Origin: an uncultured Verrucomicrobiota bacterium
GTDB taxonomy: Bacteria; Verrucomicrobiota; Verrucomicrobiia; Verrucomicrobiales; Verrucomicrobiaceae
DNA length: 64,000 nucleotides
Assembly (NCBI GenBank): GCA_903838675.1
Contig: CAILZI010000121.1
Coordinates: 1 to 64,000, forward strand
Direction: 5' to 3'
The notes beneath the pieces were generated by a model. It had not been told where the DNA came from and did not search any database. It saw only the letters and a list, made by a program, of their open reading frames with translations. The position numbers were made by a program, and so were the translations under genes. Shown here piece by piece: positions 25,712 to 33,928 of this stretch (the stretch's first letter is position 1; every line of letters begins with the position of its first letter).

Positions 25712-27226
25712 CTACAGCCGCCGCACTTCCTGCACCTCAAGGCCGGTGAGCTTCCATTCATCTTTCACCGGCGTGAGGGTGATGCGGGCGTTGTAAATAT
25801 TGACGCGGGGGTGGCTGTGGCCCCAGTGGCCGACTATGCCACGCGCCATCCAGTTGCAATCGGCGATGAAGCCTGCGCCCTTGGGGTCAGGCTCCACCTT
25901 GTCCACGGTGGCGGAGAATTCGGCAATGGTGACACGGGTGCCTTCACGTCCGTCCAGTGTGAGAGCCTGGATGGTTTCGAGATACAGCTTGCGCAGCAGT
26001 TCGCCATCGACACTGCGCGCCAGCACGTCATACACGTCTGACTCGGCATGGTGATCAAAAGCGCGATAGACATTGCGCAGCAGCGGAGAGACGATCTTCT
26101 GCGCTTCAGCGACCTGGGTGACGGCGGGAGCTGAAGGCCCTAAATTAAGAGGCACCACCAGCAACTGGCTCATGAGCACCGCCCCGAGCAGCCAGACAAC
26201 CACATAGGGCAGACTGCCACCTGGGAGCTTGTGATCTTTTAATTTGAGATAGATGTAGAACAACAGACCAGTGACCACCCACAAGATGCCTCCCATCGGC
26301 AGGCGCCAGGGCTGCGGAAGTGGAATCTGCGGCACCGCCGCCAGCGGTGCCGGACGGGGCATGCGCCCTTGATTGCGCCAGCGGAAATTTTTGACCGGGG
26401 AGTAAATTTCCCCAGTCTCGCTCAAGGGCCCAAAAAAGACGCGCACCGGCAGCTTTGTCATGCCTTTGATCCACCCCTTCCAGGTGACATTCAATTCATC
26501 CGGACCGGGAGGGGTGGCAAACTCCCACATGAATCCGACGAGAGCCTGGTTCAGGGGCACTGCTTCCCCCTCCTTCAAAGGCAGCGTGTTTCCGGGCAGC
26601 CCCTTGATCACCGCCACAAGCGGCAATGGTACTGGCAGCGCCTGGTCCCCGGCGCTCAGGGCGCACCAACTGGAGGCACGAGACGCCATGGATTCGACTA
26701 TTTGTTTTTGCTGGTCAGCTGCGAGTGATTCCGGCAGGGCGGCATCAGGTGCGAGCCAGGCAAGCACGGTGGCCGCATCAAACAGCACCTCAAAGCGCGT
26801 CTGGTACGGTTCAATGTAGAGATAGGCCTGCGCAATGGGTCCGGTGATGGTGAGCGTATTGCTCGTGGGCAGTGGCGGCGGTGCGGCGACAGGTGGAGGC
26901 ACGGGCGGCGAAGCAGCGGTTGGTGAAGCCACAGGTGGGGCGGCCATGGTCGGCAAAGCCACAGGTGGGGCAGCCATGGTCGGCAAAGACATAGGCGGAG
27001 CGGCCATGGTCGGCAAAGCCACAGGCGGCGAAACCGCAGTTGGGGCTGAGGGAGGCGGCATCGCCGGAACTAAAGGTCCCAGCGAAGGCAGGGTCTGCAA
27101 GGGCTGGAGCGGACCGATCTTGATGGTGTCCTGCGCCAGCATTCCAGCGGGGGCAGCAGCCCCCAGAGCCAAGATGACCGCCAGGATGACACTGCACCAG
27201 AACGATGACAGGGAATGTTTTGGCAT
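25712..27226 (-). CDS. membrane protein with proline-rich decapeptide repeats
   Basis: ATG 27226 starts a signal-like segment (residues 10-31), giving 504 aa. Residues 66-105 hold four tandem ten-residue units of the type APPVALPTMA, followed by more Pro/Ala to residue 120. A folded extracytoplasmic region of about 180 residues follows, then two membrane helices (311-328 and 339-359) and a C-terminal domain of about 140 residues ending in a strand-rich segment. No family is recognised. Its stop is 21 bases from the convergent NPYAAP gene, and the upstream Gfo/Idh gene on the same strand is 25 bases away. Confidence 0.75.
   Translation of the reverse strand: MPKHSLSSFWCSVILAVILALGAAAPAGMLAQDTIKIGPLQPLQTLPSLGPLVPAMPPPSAPTAVSPPVALPTMAAPPMSLPTMAAPPVALPTMAAPPVASPTAASPPVPPPVAAPPPLPTSNTLTITGPIAQAYLYIEPYQTRFEVLFDAATVLAWLAPDAALPESLAADQQKQIVESMASRASSWCALSAGDQALPVPLPLVAVIKGLPGNTLPLKEGEAVPLNQALVGFMWEFATPPGPDELNVTWKGWIKGMTKLPVRVFFGPLSETGEIYSPVKNFRWRNQGRMPRPAPLAAVPQIPLPQPWRLPMGGILWVVTGLLFYIYLKLKDHKLPGGSLPYVVVWLLGAVLMSQLLVVPLNLGPSAPAVTQVAEAQKIVSPLLRNVYRAFDHHAESDVYDVLARSVDGELLRKLYLETIQALTLDGREGTRVTIAEFSATVDKVEPDPKGAGFIADCNWMARGIVGHWGHSHPRVNIYNARITLTPVKDEWKLTGLEVQEVRRL
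26912..27031. repeat. four tandem 30-bp coding repeats
   Basis: Four units of 30 bases encode ten residues each, sharing the core GCCATGGTCGGCAAAG on the plus strand. The inner units are almost identical at DNA level, so copy number may vary by slippage. They encode the proline-rich linker of the membrane protein at 25712-27226. Confidence 0.85.
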
Positions 27227-27251
27227 GCGATGGTGTGGGAAGTCGCTTGGA

Positions 27252-28676
27252 TCAAAGCACCCATGGCTTGCGCCATTCCTTGGCGAGCAATCCGGAGGCG
27301 GCGGCATTGTCGGCGATGGTCTCCGACTTCGGATCCCACTTCAAGCCGGTACTGCCAGTGCGCAGGGCAATGTTTGCAAGATGTGCGATGGTGATGCTGC
27401 GGTGCGAGACCTCTATGGGGGTCGCGGTCGGTTTGCCGTCGTAGATGCAGGAGAGAAAGTTGTCCGTGTGGTCCTTGCTTTCGTAGAGATGGATTTCTTC
27501 CGGGCGGGTCTTCTCGCGCAGGATTTCGGGGCTGCTGGCGGTGATCTTGCCACGGTTGACGTAGATCCATTTGCCTTCATCGCCTTCAAACAAGACGCCC
27601 ACGTGGTCGAAAGGCTTCTTGGCGTTAGGTGTGGCCAGCGCGGCCTCCACTTCAGGCATGATCTTGTGGGTCGGACTGGCCACCTGCATGATGAGGCCGT
27701 TCTCGTAGACGCATTCAAAGGCAAACTCGGAGGCCGTATTGTAAAGCGCCGTCTTGTCCATGGTGCCGGAAACGTTGCGAAGTTCGACGGGGCCGCTGAG
27801 CTGCGTGCCCATGCCCCACTGGGCGATGTCGATGTGATGCGCGCCGAAGTCCGTGATCATGCCTCCGGAGAAATTGAAATTGTGACGCCAGTTGAGCGGC
27901 AGCAAGGCAGGGCGGTAGTCCATGTGTTCGGCAGGGCCGAGCCACATCTCGTAATCGAAATCGGGGGGCAGCGGTGCCGGGTTGATCTGGTCCGCCATGC
28001 CATTCCAGTTGGAGTGACCGCCAGGCAGACCGACGCGCACGCGCTTGAGTTTGCCGATGCGGCCATTCTGGGTCATCTCGCAGGCGAGGCGAAAGTATTG
28101 GTCACTGCGCTGCTGGCTGCCGGTCTGCCAGGTGACGCCCGCCTTGGCCACTTCATCGCTCATGCGGCGGCCTTCGGCGACGGTGAGTGCCAGCGGTTTC
28201 TGACCGTAGATGTGCTTGCCTTTGCGTGCGGCATAAATGGCCAGGTAGGCATGCCAGTGGTCGGGAGTGGAAACCTGCACGGCATCGAGGTCTTCCTTCT
28301 CCATCATCTCACGAAAATCTGCATAGGAGGCGCAGGTCTTCACCGGTTTGTTGGCCGACTGTGAGTAGTGGGCATCAATGATCTTCTTTCCAGCTTCACG
28401 GCCGCCGGTCTTTTTGCCATCGTAGCCGTAGTGGCCGTATTCCTTCATCGGATCTGCAACGGCAATGACCTGGCATTTGTCGTTGTTGAGGAAGGAGGGC
28501 GTCCAGTCACCTGCAATCGTTCCCCAGCCGATGGCACCGACGGTGATGCGCTCAGAAGGTGCGGGGCGCCCCCCTTTGCCCAGAGCCGTGGCGGGAATGA
28601 TGGTGGGGAAACCGAGAGCTGTGGCGCTTACGGTCAGGAAATGACGACGAGTGACGGCAGGAGTATCTTTAGCCAT
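27252..28676 (-). CDS. TAT-exported Gfo/Idh/MocA-family oxidoreductase
   Basis: The 474-aa protein starts with a twin-arginine signal (TRRHFLTV, residues 9-16). A Rossmann domain follows with AIGWGTIAG (residues 48-56), then VSTPDHWHA (135-143) and the catalytic-lysine block HIYGQKPLALT, where the usual EKP is QKP with lysine K160 kept. The C-terminal alpha/beta domain contains the GAHHIDIAQWG block. Such exported NAD(P)-dependent enzymes are numerous in PVC bacteria and act on sugars or cyclitols; the substrate is unknown. It is divergent from the substrate-binding protein gene after a gap of about 105 bases. Confidence 0.9.
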   Translation of the reverse strand: MAKDTPAVTRRHFLTVSATALGFPTIIPATALGKGGRPAPSERITVGAIGWGTIAGDWTPSFLNNDKCQVIAVADPMKEYGHYGYDGKKTGGREAGKKIIDAHYSQSANKPVKTCASYADFREMMEKEDLDAVQVSTPDHWHAYLAIYAARKGKHIYGQKPLALTVAEGRRMSDEVAKAGVTWQTGSQQRSDQYFRLACEMTQNGRIGKLKRVRVGLPGGHSNWNGMADQINPAPLPPDFDYEMWLGPAEHMDYRPALLPLNWRHNFNFSGGMITDFGAHHIDIAQWGMGTQLSGPVELRNVSGTMDKTALYNTASEFAFECVYENGLIMQVASPTHKIMPEVEAALATPNAKKPFDHVGVLFEGDEGKWIYVNRGKITASSPEILREKTRPEEIHLYESKDHTDNFLSCIYDGKPTATPIEVSHRSITIAHLANIALRTGSTGLKWDPKSETIADNAAASGLLAKEWRKPWVL

Positions 28677-28781
28677 GTGATCAGCTTAGCGGATGCTCCG
28701 GCCTAGGCCAGAAAAGAAATTGAAGAACTCAGGCGCACGCAAATGTGGACATTCCATGTCTGTTTGTTGCATGATAAAAGG

Positions 28782-29753
28782 ATGAAAGACTCGAAGGCAA
28801 TGGTGCAACGCTTCCTGCCCCTACTGATTGCGGTGCTGCTGCTTGCGGCCTCTTTTTTCCCGTATCAGGAGAAAAAAAGCCGTCTGCGCATCGTGCCAGG
28901 AGTGTGGCCTGCGGCCGAGTCTCTGCTGGTGGCGAGCGACCTTCAAGTGCTGCCGCTCGACAGCTTTCAACTCATCGAGATTCCCTGGTCATCAGCCGTG
29001 ATCCGGGCATTTGGCAGCGGCGCAGCCGACGTGGCCGTAGTGACCCTGGAAAGCATACTGCGCATGCAGGAGGCAGGACAGAAACTGAAGGTGCTCATGG
29101 TGCTATGCCAATCCGCAGGAGCCGATGCAATTCTAGCACCCACAAAAATTCTGCGACTTCAGGACCTCAAAGGGAAACGAGTGGGGATTGAGCGCAGCTC
29201 AAGCTCCTATTTGCTGGCCTGTGCACTGGAAAGCGCCGGCATGACCATGGCAGATATTGAGACCGTGCCCATGTTTCAATCTGAAATGGAACCAGCCCTG
29301 CAAGGGGGCCAGATAGAGGCCGTGGTGGCGATGGAACCCTGGCTGACCATTCTGTCACGCAATGGTACACACTGCCTCTATGACTCCAGCCAGCTCAAAG
29401 TGCCGATCATGTCTCTTTTGGTGGCCTCCGATCGCGCCTGCACCTCTTCCCGCGAGGAACTTGCGGCTCTGCTTCAGGTTCAGGCAGGCATGGCAAAAAC
29501 CCTATGGGCCGGCAAATCTTTCCCGGGAATGGATGCAGTTTTGCGACGTGAAAATCTGACCGCTGAGGAGCTGCAGGCCTGCCTCGGACGGCTTCACCCG
29601 CTGAACAATTCTGAAAATAAGGAAATGCTGAAACAACTTCCGCAACTGGCGCTGCAAATGGAGGAGCTGATGATCCGCGCAGGCCTCCTCAAGACCAGGC
29701 CGACAACCAGCGAATGGATCGACGCCAGCATCGCCAAGGAGGCTTTTAAGTGA
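28782..29753 (+). CDS. periplasmic substrate-binding protein (NMT1/SsuA-like) of a sensory operon
   Basis: From ATG 28782 the 323-aa protein has a signal or anchor segment (about residues 7-25). It then shows a type II periplasmic binding fold: an AADVAVVTLESILRMQEAG strand-helix unit, DLKGKRVGIERSSSSYLL and EAVVAMEPWLTIL. These resemble NMT1/SsuA/TauA solute-binding proteins. No ABC permease or ATPase is nearby. Instead the histidine kinase gene starts inside its stop codon (GTGA overlap), so it probably delivers a ligand signal to that kinase. ATG 28800 is an alternative start. Confidence 0.82.
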   Translation: MKDSKAMVQRFLPLLIAVLLLAASFFPYQEKKSRLRIVPGVWPAAESLLVASDLQVLPLDSFQLIEIPWSSAVIRAFGSGAADVAVVTLESILRMQEAGQKLKVLMVLCQSAGADAILAPTKILRLQDLKGKRVGIERSSSSYLLACALESAGMTMADIETVPMFQSEMEPALQGGQIEAVVAMEPWLTILSRNGTHCLYDSSQLKVPIMSLLVASDRACTSSREELAALLQVQAGMAKTLWAGKSFPGMDAVLRRENLTAEELQACLGRLHPLNNSENKEMLKQLPQLALQMEELMIRAGLLKTRPTTSEWIDASIAKEAFK

Positions 29754-31132
29754 ACTTCTTTCAATCCATTCAAAGCCGCATCACACTGACTCTGCTGATT
29801 TTTGGCATGCTGATGATCTTGCTAAACAACTGGAGAAACCAACAGTGGCTGAAGGACCGCCGGCTGGCACGACTGGAACTGGAGGCCAATGAAACTGGCA
29901 GCCGTCTGGCCGGACTGCTGCAGCATCTTTCCCGCAAGCAGCTGCAACGTGCCGCAGAACTCGAGATGGCCTATGTATCTCTTTCTCAAGATGTGGAACT
30001 TGGGCTGGTATGCAACAAGGAGGGCATCGTCAGCTGCGCCACGCAGATGCAATGGCAGCAGATGGACGTCCTGAAAACACCTCTGGCCGACGAATGGCGG
30101 CAACACGCTGACGTGCTTGAGACCATGGAGCCTGCACTGCATTGGAATGAGGAAAAGACCCGCCTGGTGGTGATGGTTCCTTTCTTTGAAACCTATGAGT
30201 CCACCAGCCGGGCGGCGGTGATGATCCGCTACGATGCCACGCTGGCGCTTGTTCAGGTGCGTGAGGACGCCTGGCAGGAATCTCTAAGGCAGGCCGGGGT
30301 GCTGCTGGCCTCGTGCCTGCTGCTATGGTTTGCCCTGGATGAACTGATTACCCGCAGGGTGCGCAGGGTGGTGGAAATCCTGCGTACCGCGAGCTCCAAG
30401 AACGGACTTCCTCTGACCTTGAAGGGCAATGACGAACTTTCCATGATATCCAAAGAATTTGCGGGTGCGGTGACCAAGCTAAGAACAGCTGAAAACATGG
30501 TGCTGGAAGCCGCGGAACAGGAACGCAGGAAGATTGGCAGAGATTTGCATGATGATCTCTGTCAAAGACTCTCGGCGACTAAAATGAAGGCCGAGGTCGT
30601 GCAGAGAATGATCCATGAGATAGACGGCAAGATCGCCAGTCTTGCGGGGCAGGTGGCGGAAGAGCTGTCGGAATCGACGGTTATCGCACGAGGCATGGCC
30701 TGGGGGCTTGCTCCTGTAGGCATTGAAAATCATGGATTAAAAGATGCGCTGGAGAACGTGCTGCGGTTTGCGGAAAAATCATACCAAGTCCGGTGTTCCC
30801 TGGACTATTCTGATGTGAGCACCAGCCTGACCGGCAGCGCCCAGGAGCTGCTGTTCCGCATCGCGCAAGAACTGGTGGTCAATGCGTGCAAGCATTCCAA
30901 GCCGGGTGTTTTGAACATCACTGTTAGGATAGAAGACGAGAACGTTGAATTAAGCGTCATCCATGACGGTTCTGCATTCTCCGAACCCGAAGTTGCCAGC
31001 AGCCTCGTCATGGGGCTGCATCTCATGGGCCAAAGGCTGCGCACACTTTCCGCCACCCTTGAAAGAACCATTGAAAAAGGGGCGCGGGACTTCCAAATTG
31101 CCATTGTGCGGATTCCGTTAAAGAATGCCTGA
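29750..31132 (+). CDS. HisKA_3-type sensor histidine kinase
   Basis: The 460-aa kinase uses a GTG start that overlaps the upstream stop by four bases. Membrane helices are at about 11-27 and 180-198, enclosing a periplasmic sensor of about 150 residues; a HAMP-like linker follows. The phosphoacceptor is H267 in RRKIGRDLHDDLCQRL. The ATPase N-box is ELVVNACKHSKP, and the G1 box is degenerate (HDGSAF). It belongs to the NarX/LiaS type. The partner regulator follows 14 bases later. The signal is probably linked to the upstream binding protein. Confidence 0.92.
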   Translation: MNFFQSIQSRITLTLLIFGMLMILLNNWRNQQWLKDRRLARLELEANETGSRLAGLLQHLSRKQLQRAAELEMAYVSLSQDVELGLVCNKEGIVSCATQMQWQQMDVLKTPLADEWRQHADVLETMEPALHWNEEKTRLVVMVPFFETYESTSRAAVMIRYDATLALVQVREDAWQESLRQAGVLLASCLLLWFALDELITRRVRRVVEILRTASSKNGLPLTLKGNDELSMISKEFAGAVTKLRTAENMVLEAAEQERRKIGRDLHDDLCQRLSATKMKAEVVQRMIHEIDGKIASLAGQVAEELSESTVIARGMAWGLAPVGIENHGLKDALENVLRFAEKSYQVRCSLDYSDVSTSLTGSAQELLFRIAQELVVNACKHSKPGVLNITVRIEDENVELSVIHDGSAFSEPEVASSLVMGLHLMGQRLRTLSATLERTIEKGARDFQIAIVRIPLKNA

Positions 31133-31146
31133 AGTACTGCAAGCCC

Positions 31147-31845
31147 ATGAACCCCCAGCACCTTGCGCCAATGATTCAAAAATCTCCTCCAGAAATCACC
31201 CGCATTGCCATCGTGGATGACCACACCATGATGCGTGAAGGGTGGCGGCTCTTCATCGAGAACACTTCCGATCTGGCCTTTGCCTGGATGGCCGGAGATG
31301 CAGCCGAAGCCATGCGCAAAGTGAACGAAGACACACCGGATGTCCTGGTGGTGGACATTTCACTGCCGGATCGCTCGGGGCTCGAACTGATCAAGGATCT
31401 TCGACTGCTGCGCCCGAAGCTCCCCATGGTGGCCATATCCATGCATGACGAAAAGCTCTATGCACAACGCGCCCTGAAAGCGGGCGCCCGGGGTTATGTC
31501 ATGAAAAGCGCCCCGCAGAAGGAGCTGGAGCAAGCGCTTCACCGTGTGGCAGCCGGAGGCATCGCCATCAGCGAAGAGATGTCCGTGGAAATCCTGAGGG
31601 CCTATTCCTCCGGCAATGCCTCCGAACCCAAGGATTCAATTTCAGAGCTGAGTGATCGTGAGTTTGAAGTGTTCGCCCTCATCGGACAGGGAAAAACCAC
31701 CGGCCAGATTGCGGAGGCGCTGCGGATCAGCACGAAGACCGTGGATGTTCACAAAATGAACATCCGCACCAAACTGGCGCTGAATGAGGCTGGTGAGCTG
31801 GCTTATTTCGCCATTCGCTGGGAGGAAGGACAGAAGACATCCTGA
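31147..31845 (+). CDS. NarL/LuxR-type response regulator
   Basis: The 232-aa protein has a receiver domain with acidic pair D24-D25, phosphoacceptor D70 in VVDISLPDRSG, switch S98 and lysine K120. A C-terminal LuxR-type helix-turn-helix follows (LSDREFEVFALIGQGKTTGQIAEAL...STKTVDVHKMNIRTKL). A Met at residue 9 is an alternative start. It completes the binding-protein/kinase/regulator unit. Its receiver and HTH resemble those of the regulator at 41583-42269, so the two systems are paralogous. Target genes are not evident. Confidence 0.93.
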   Translation: MNPQHLAPMIQKSPPEITRIAIVDDHTMMREGWRLFIENTSDLAFAWMAGDAAEAMRKVNEDTPDVLVVDISLPDRSGLELIKDLRLLRPKLPMVAISMHDEKLYAQRALKAGARGYVMKSAPQKELEQALHRVAAGGIAISEEMSVEILRAYSSGNASEPKDSISELSDREFEVFALIGQGKTTGQIAEALRISTKTVDVHKMNIRTKLALNEAGELAYFAIRWEEGQKTS

Positions 31846-32046
31846 GTGCAGGCCTGTGTGTTTTTACGGGGTTCTCATGCCGAATGCTGAAGGGGAAGCC
31901 TGAAGCTGCGCTGCCAGAAGCACTGACGTGAATAGTCGTGCCACAGCCGCCCAGGACGAATGAGCCATTAAAATTGAGCTCAAACTGCCAGCCCACTGGT
32001 CGCATCACCAGTTGCGAGTTCGCCCCCCCTCAACACCTTCACTGAT

Positions 32047-33894
32047 ATGTCTCGCATCCCGGAAGAAACCATCCAGCAAGTGATTGCCGCCACGGATATC
32101 GTGGCGCTGGTGGGGCGTTCGGTGAAACTGCGTAAAGCAGGGACGAATTTCGTGGGCCTGTGTCCGTTTCACAACGAGAAGAGCCCGTCCTTCAACGTCA
32201 GCCCCTCACGCAATACGTACCACTGCTTTGGCTGTGGTGCGGGTGGCACAGCGATCCGCTTTGTGATGGAGCATGACGGCATGTCGTTCGTCGAAGCCGT
32301 CAAGCGACTGGCTGATGCGGCGGGCATCCGCATCGAGGAGGAAGTCTGGGACGCAAATGCGGAGGCTGAGGCCAAGCACCGCAGCCTGCTCCTGCGAGCG
32401 CACCGTGAGATTTCCGAGTGGTTCCACCAGCTGCTGATGAAGCACAAAATCGCCGCTCCAGCGCGCGACTATCTCAAATCCCGTGGCATCACGGCAGAAG
32501 TGGCGAAGAACTGGCAGATGGGCTATGCCCCGCCCAACGGCGCTTTTTTCCGTGAATGGGCCGCGCAGGCCAAAATACCCGAGAGCGTACTCGTTGAGGC
32601 CGGCCTGTTTGTTCAGAGTGATGAAGAATCTGGCCGCCGGGGCACCTACCCACGTTTCCGTGACCGGCTCATGTTCCCGATCCGCAACGAGAACGGAGAC
32701 GTGATCGCCTTCAGCGGGCGCATCATTGATCCGGCAGGCAAGCCCAAATATCTCAACTCCCCAGAAACCCCGCTCTTCAGCAAGAGCAAGGTGCTTTTCG
32801 GCTTTGACCGTGCCAGGCGAGCCATCTCAAAAGCCGGCGAGGCCATCATCTGCGAAGGCCAGATCGACATGATCATGATCTATGAGGCCGGCTTTCAGAA
32901 TGTCGTCGCAGGCCAAGGCACCGCCTTCACCGAACTGCACGCCAAGCTGCTCAAGCGCGTCTGCAATGAGATCGTGCTCTGCTATGACTCTGACAACGCA
33001 GGCTACGGAGCAGCTGAGAAGGCCTTTAAAATCCTCTCGCCCATCGGTCTGACAGTGAAGGTGGCCTCCCTGCCGCAGGGTGAAGACCCCGACTCGCTGC
33101 TGCGCAAACAGGGCACTGAGGCGCTGCAAGCAGTGCTGGGGAACGCCACGGACTTCTTGGAATACCAAATCCGCCGTCTGAGAGCCAGCGCCAAATCTGA
33201 CAGCATGGTGGAGCGCGTGCGCATGGCGGAGCAGGTGGCTGCCGCCATTAGCATTTTTACCGGCGTGGCTCAGCGCATCACTGCAGTCAACAAAGTGGCC
33301 AAATTGCTCGAGATTTCTGAGGATCAGCTCAATGCGATGGTCAAGCGTGCTGCAAACGAGTCCAAAAGCAGCAATGGCGGGCAGCGCTCGGGTAATTCCC
33401 CCGTCAACGTGGTCGATGAGGCCAAGAAACTGCTCGCTGCCCAGCACAAGACTGCCGTGCTCCTATGCCAGATGGCGCTGGCCGACGCCGAGGTCATGTA
33501 CTGGCTGCGCGAATCCGACTGTGAGGCCATGCTGCACGAAGTGCCCGGGACGGAGCTTCTCTCCCTGCTGGTGCACAGCCGCCATGACCCGCTGGAAGAA
33601 AACTCCCAGCTTGTCTTTATGTCTGGCCTGGAGCGCCCGCAGGAAGCAGCGTTTGCCCAGCTCCAGGCCAGCCCGCGTCTGCCCGGTGGTCTTGAAGATG
33701 CAAAGCTGGCCCTTTACACACTAGAGCTCGCCCGGCTGCAGAACCTCATCCAAGGTTTGCAGTCCAAACAACGCCAGCCAGGGCTGTCAGCGGAGGAGAT
33801 TGCACGCCTTCAGGAGAGGGTCATGGAACTCAGCGCAATGCGTAAAGAATGCCTTGACCGTACGAAAGCATCCCCGAATAGTTTCTCCCCCTGA
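32047..33894 (+). CDS. dnaG: DNA primase
   Basis: DnaG (615 aa) makes RNA primers at the replication fork. The CHC2 zinc finger is visible (C39, H42, C60, C63, in CPFHNEKSPSF and YHCFGCGAGG). The TOPRIM core shows ICEGQIDMI and CYDSDNAGYGA, and a C-terminal helicase-interaction region follows from about residue 430. rpoD follows 34 bases later, as in the classical macromolecular-synthesis operon, but rpsU is elsewhere. The ATG has no Shine-Dalgarno (leader CCTTCACTGAT). Confidence 0.96.
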   Translation: MSRIPEETIQQVIAATDIVALVGRSVKLRKAGTNFVGLCPFHNEKSPSFNVSPSRNTYHCFGCGAGGTAIRFVMEHDGMSFVEAVKRLADAAGIRIEEEVWDANAEAEAKHRSLLLRAHREISEWFHQLLMKHKIAAPARDYLKSRGITAEVAKNWQMGYAPPNGAFFREWAAQAKIPESVLVEAGLFVQSDEESGRRGTYPRFRDRLMFPIRNENGDVIAFSGRIIDPAGKPKYLNSPETPLFSKSKVLFGFDRARRAISKAGEAIICEGQIDMIMIYEAGFQNVVAGQGTAFTELHAKLLKRVCNEIVLCYDSDNAGYGAAEKAFKILSPIGLTVKVASLPQGEDPDSLLRKQGTEALQAVLGNATDFLEYQIRRLRASAKSDSMVERVRMAEQVAAAISIFTGVAQRITAVNKVAKLLEISEDQLNAMVKRAANESKSSNGGQRSGNSPVNVVDEAKKLLAAQHKTAVLLCQMALADAEVMYWLRESDCEAMLHEVPGTELLSLLVHSRHDPLEENSQLVFMSGLERPQEAAFAQLQASPRLPGGLEDAKLALYTLELARLQNLIQGLQSKQRQPGLSAEEIARLQERVMELSAMRKECLDRTKASPNSFSP

Positions 33895-33928
33895 CTGACG
33901 CAGGTCCCGGACCCTCACCGAGGTAAGT

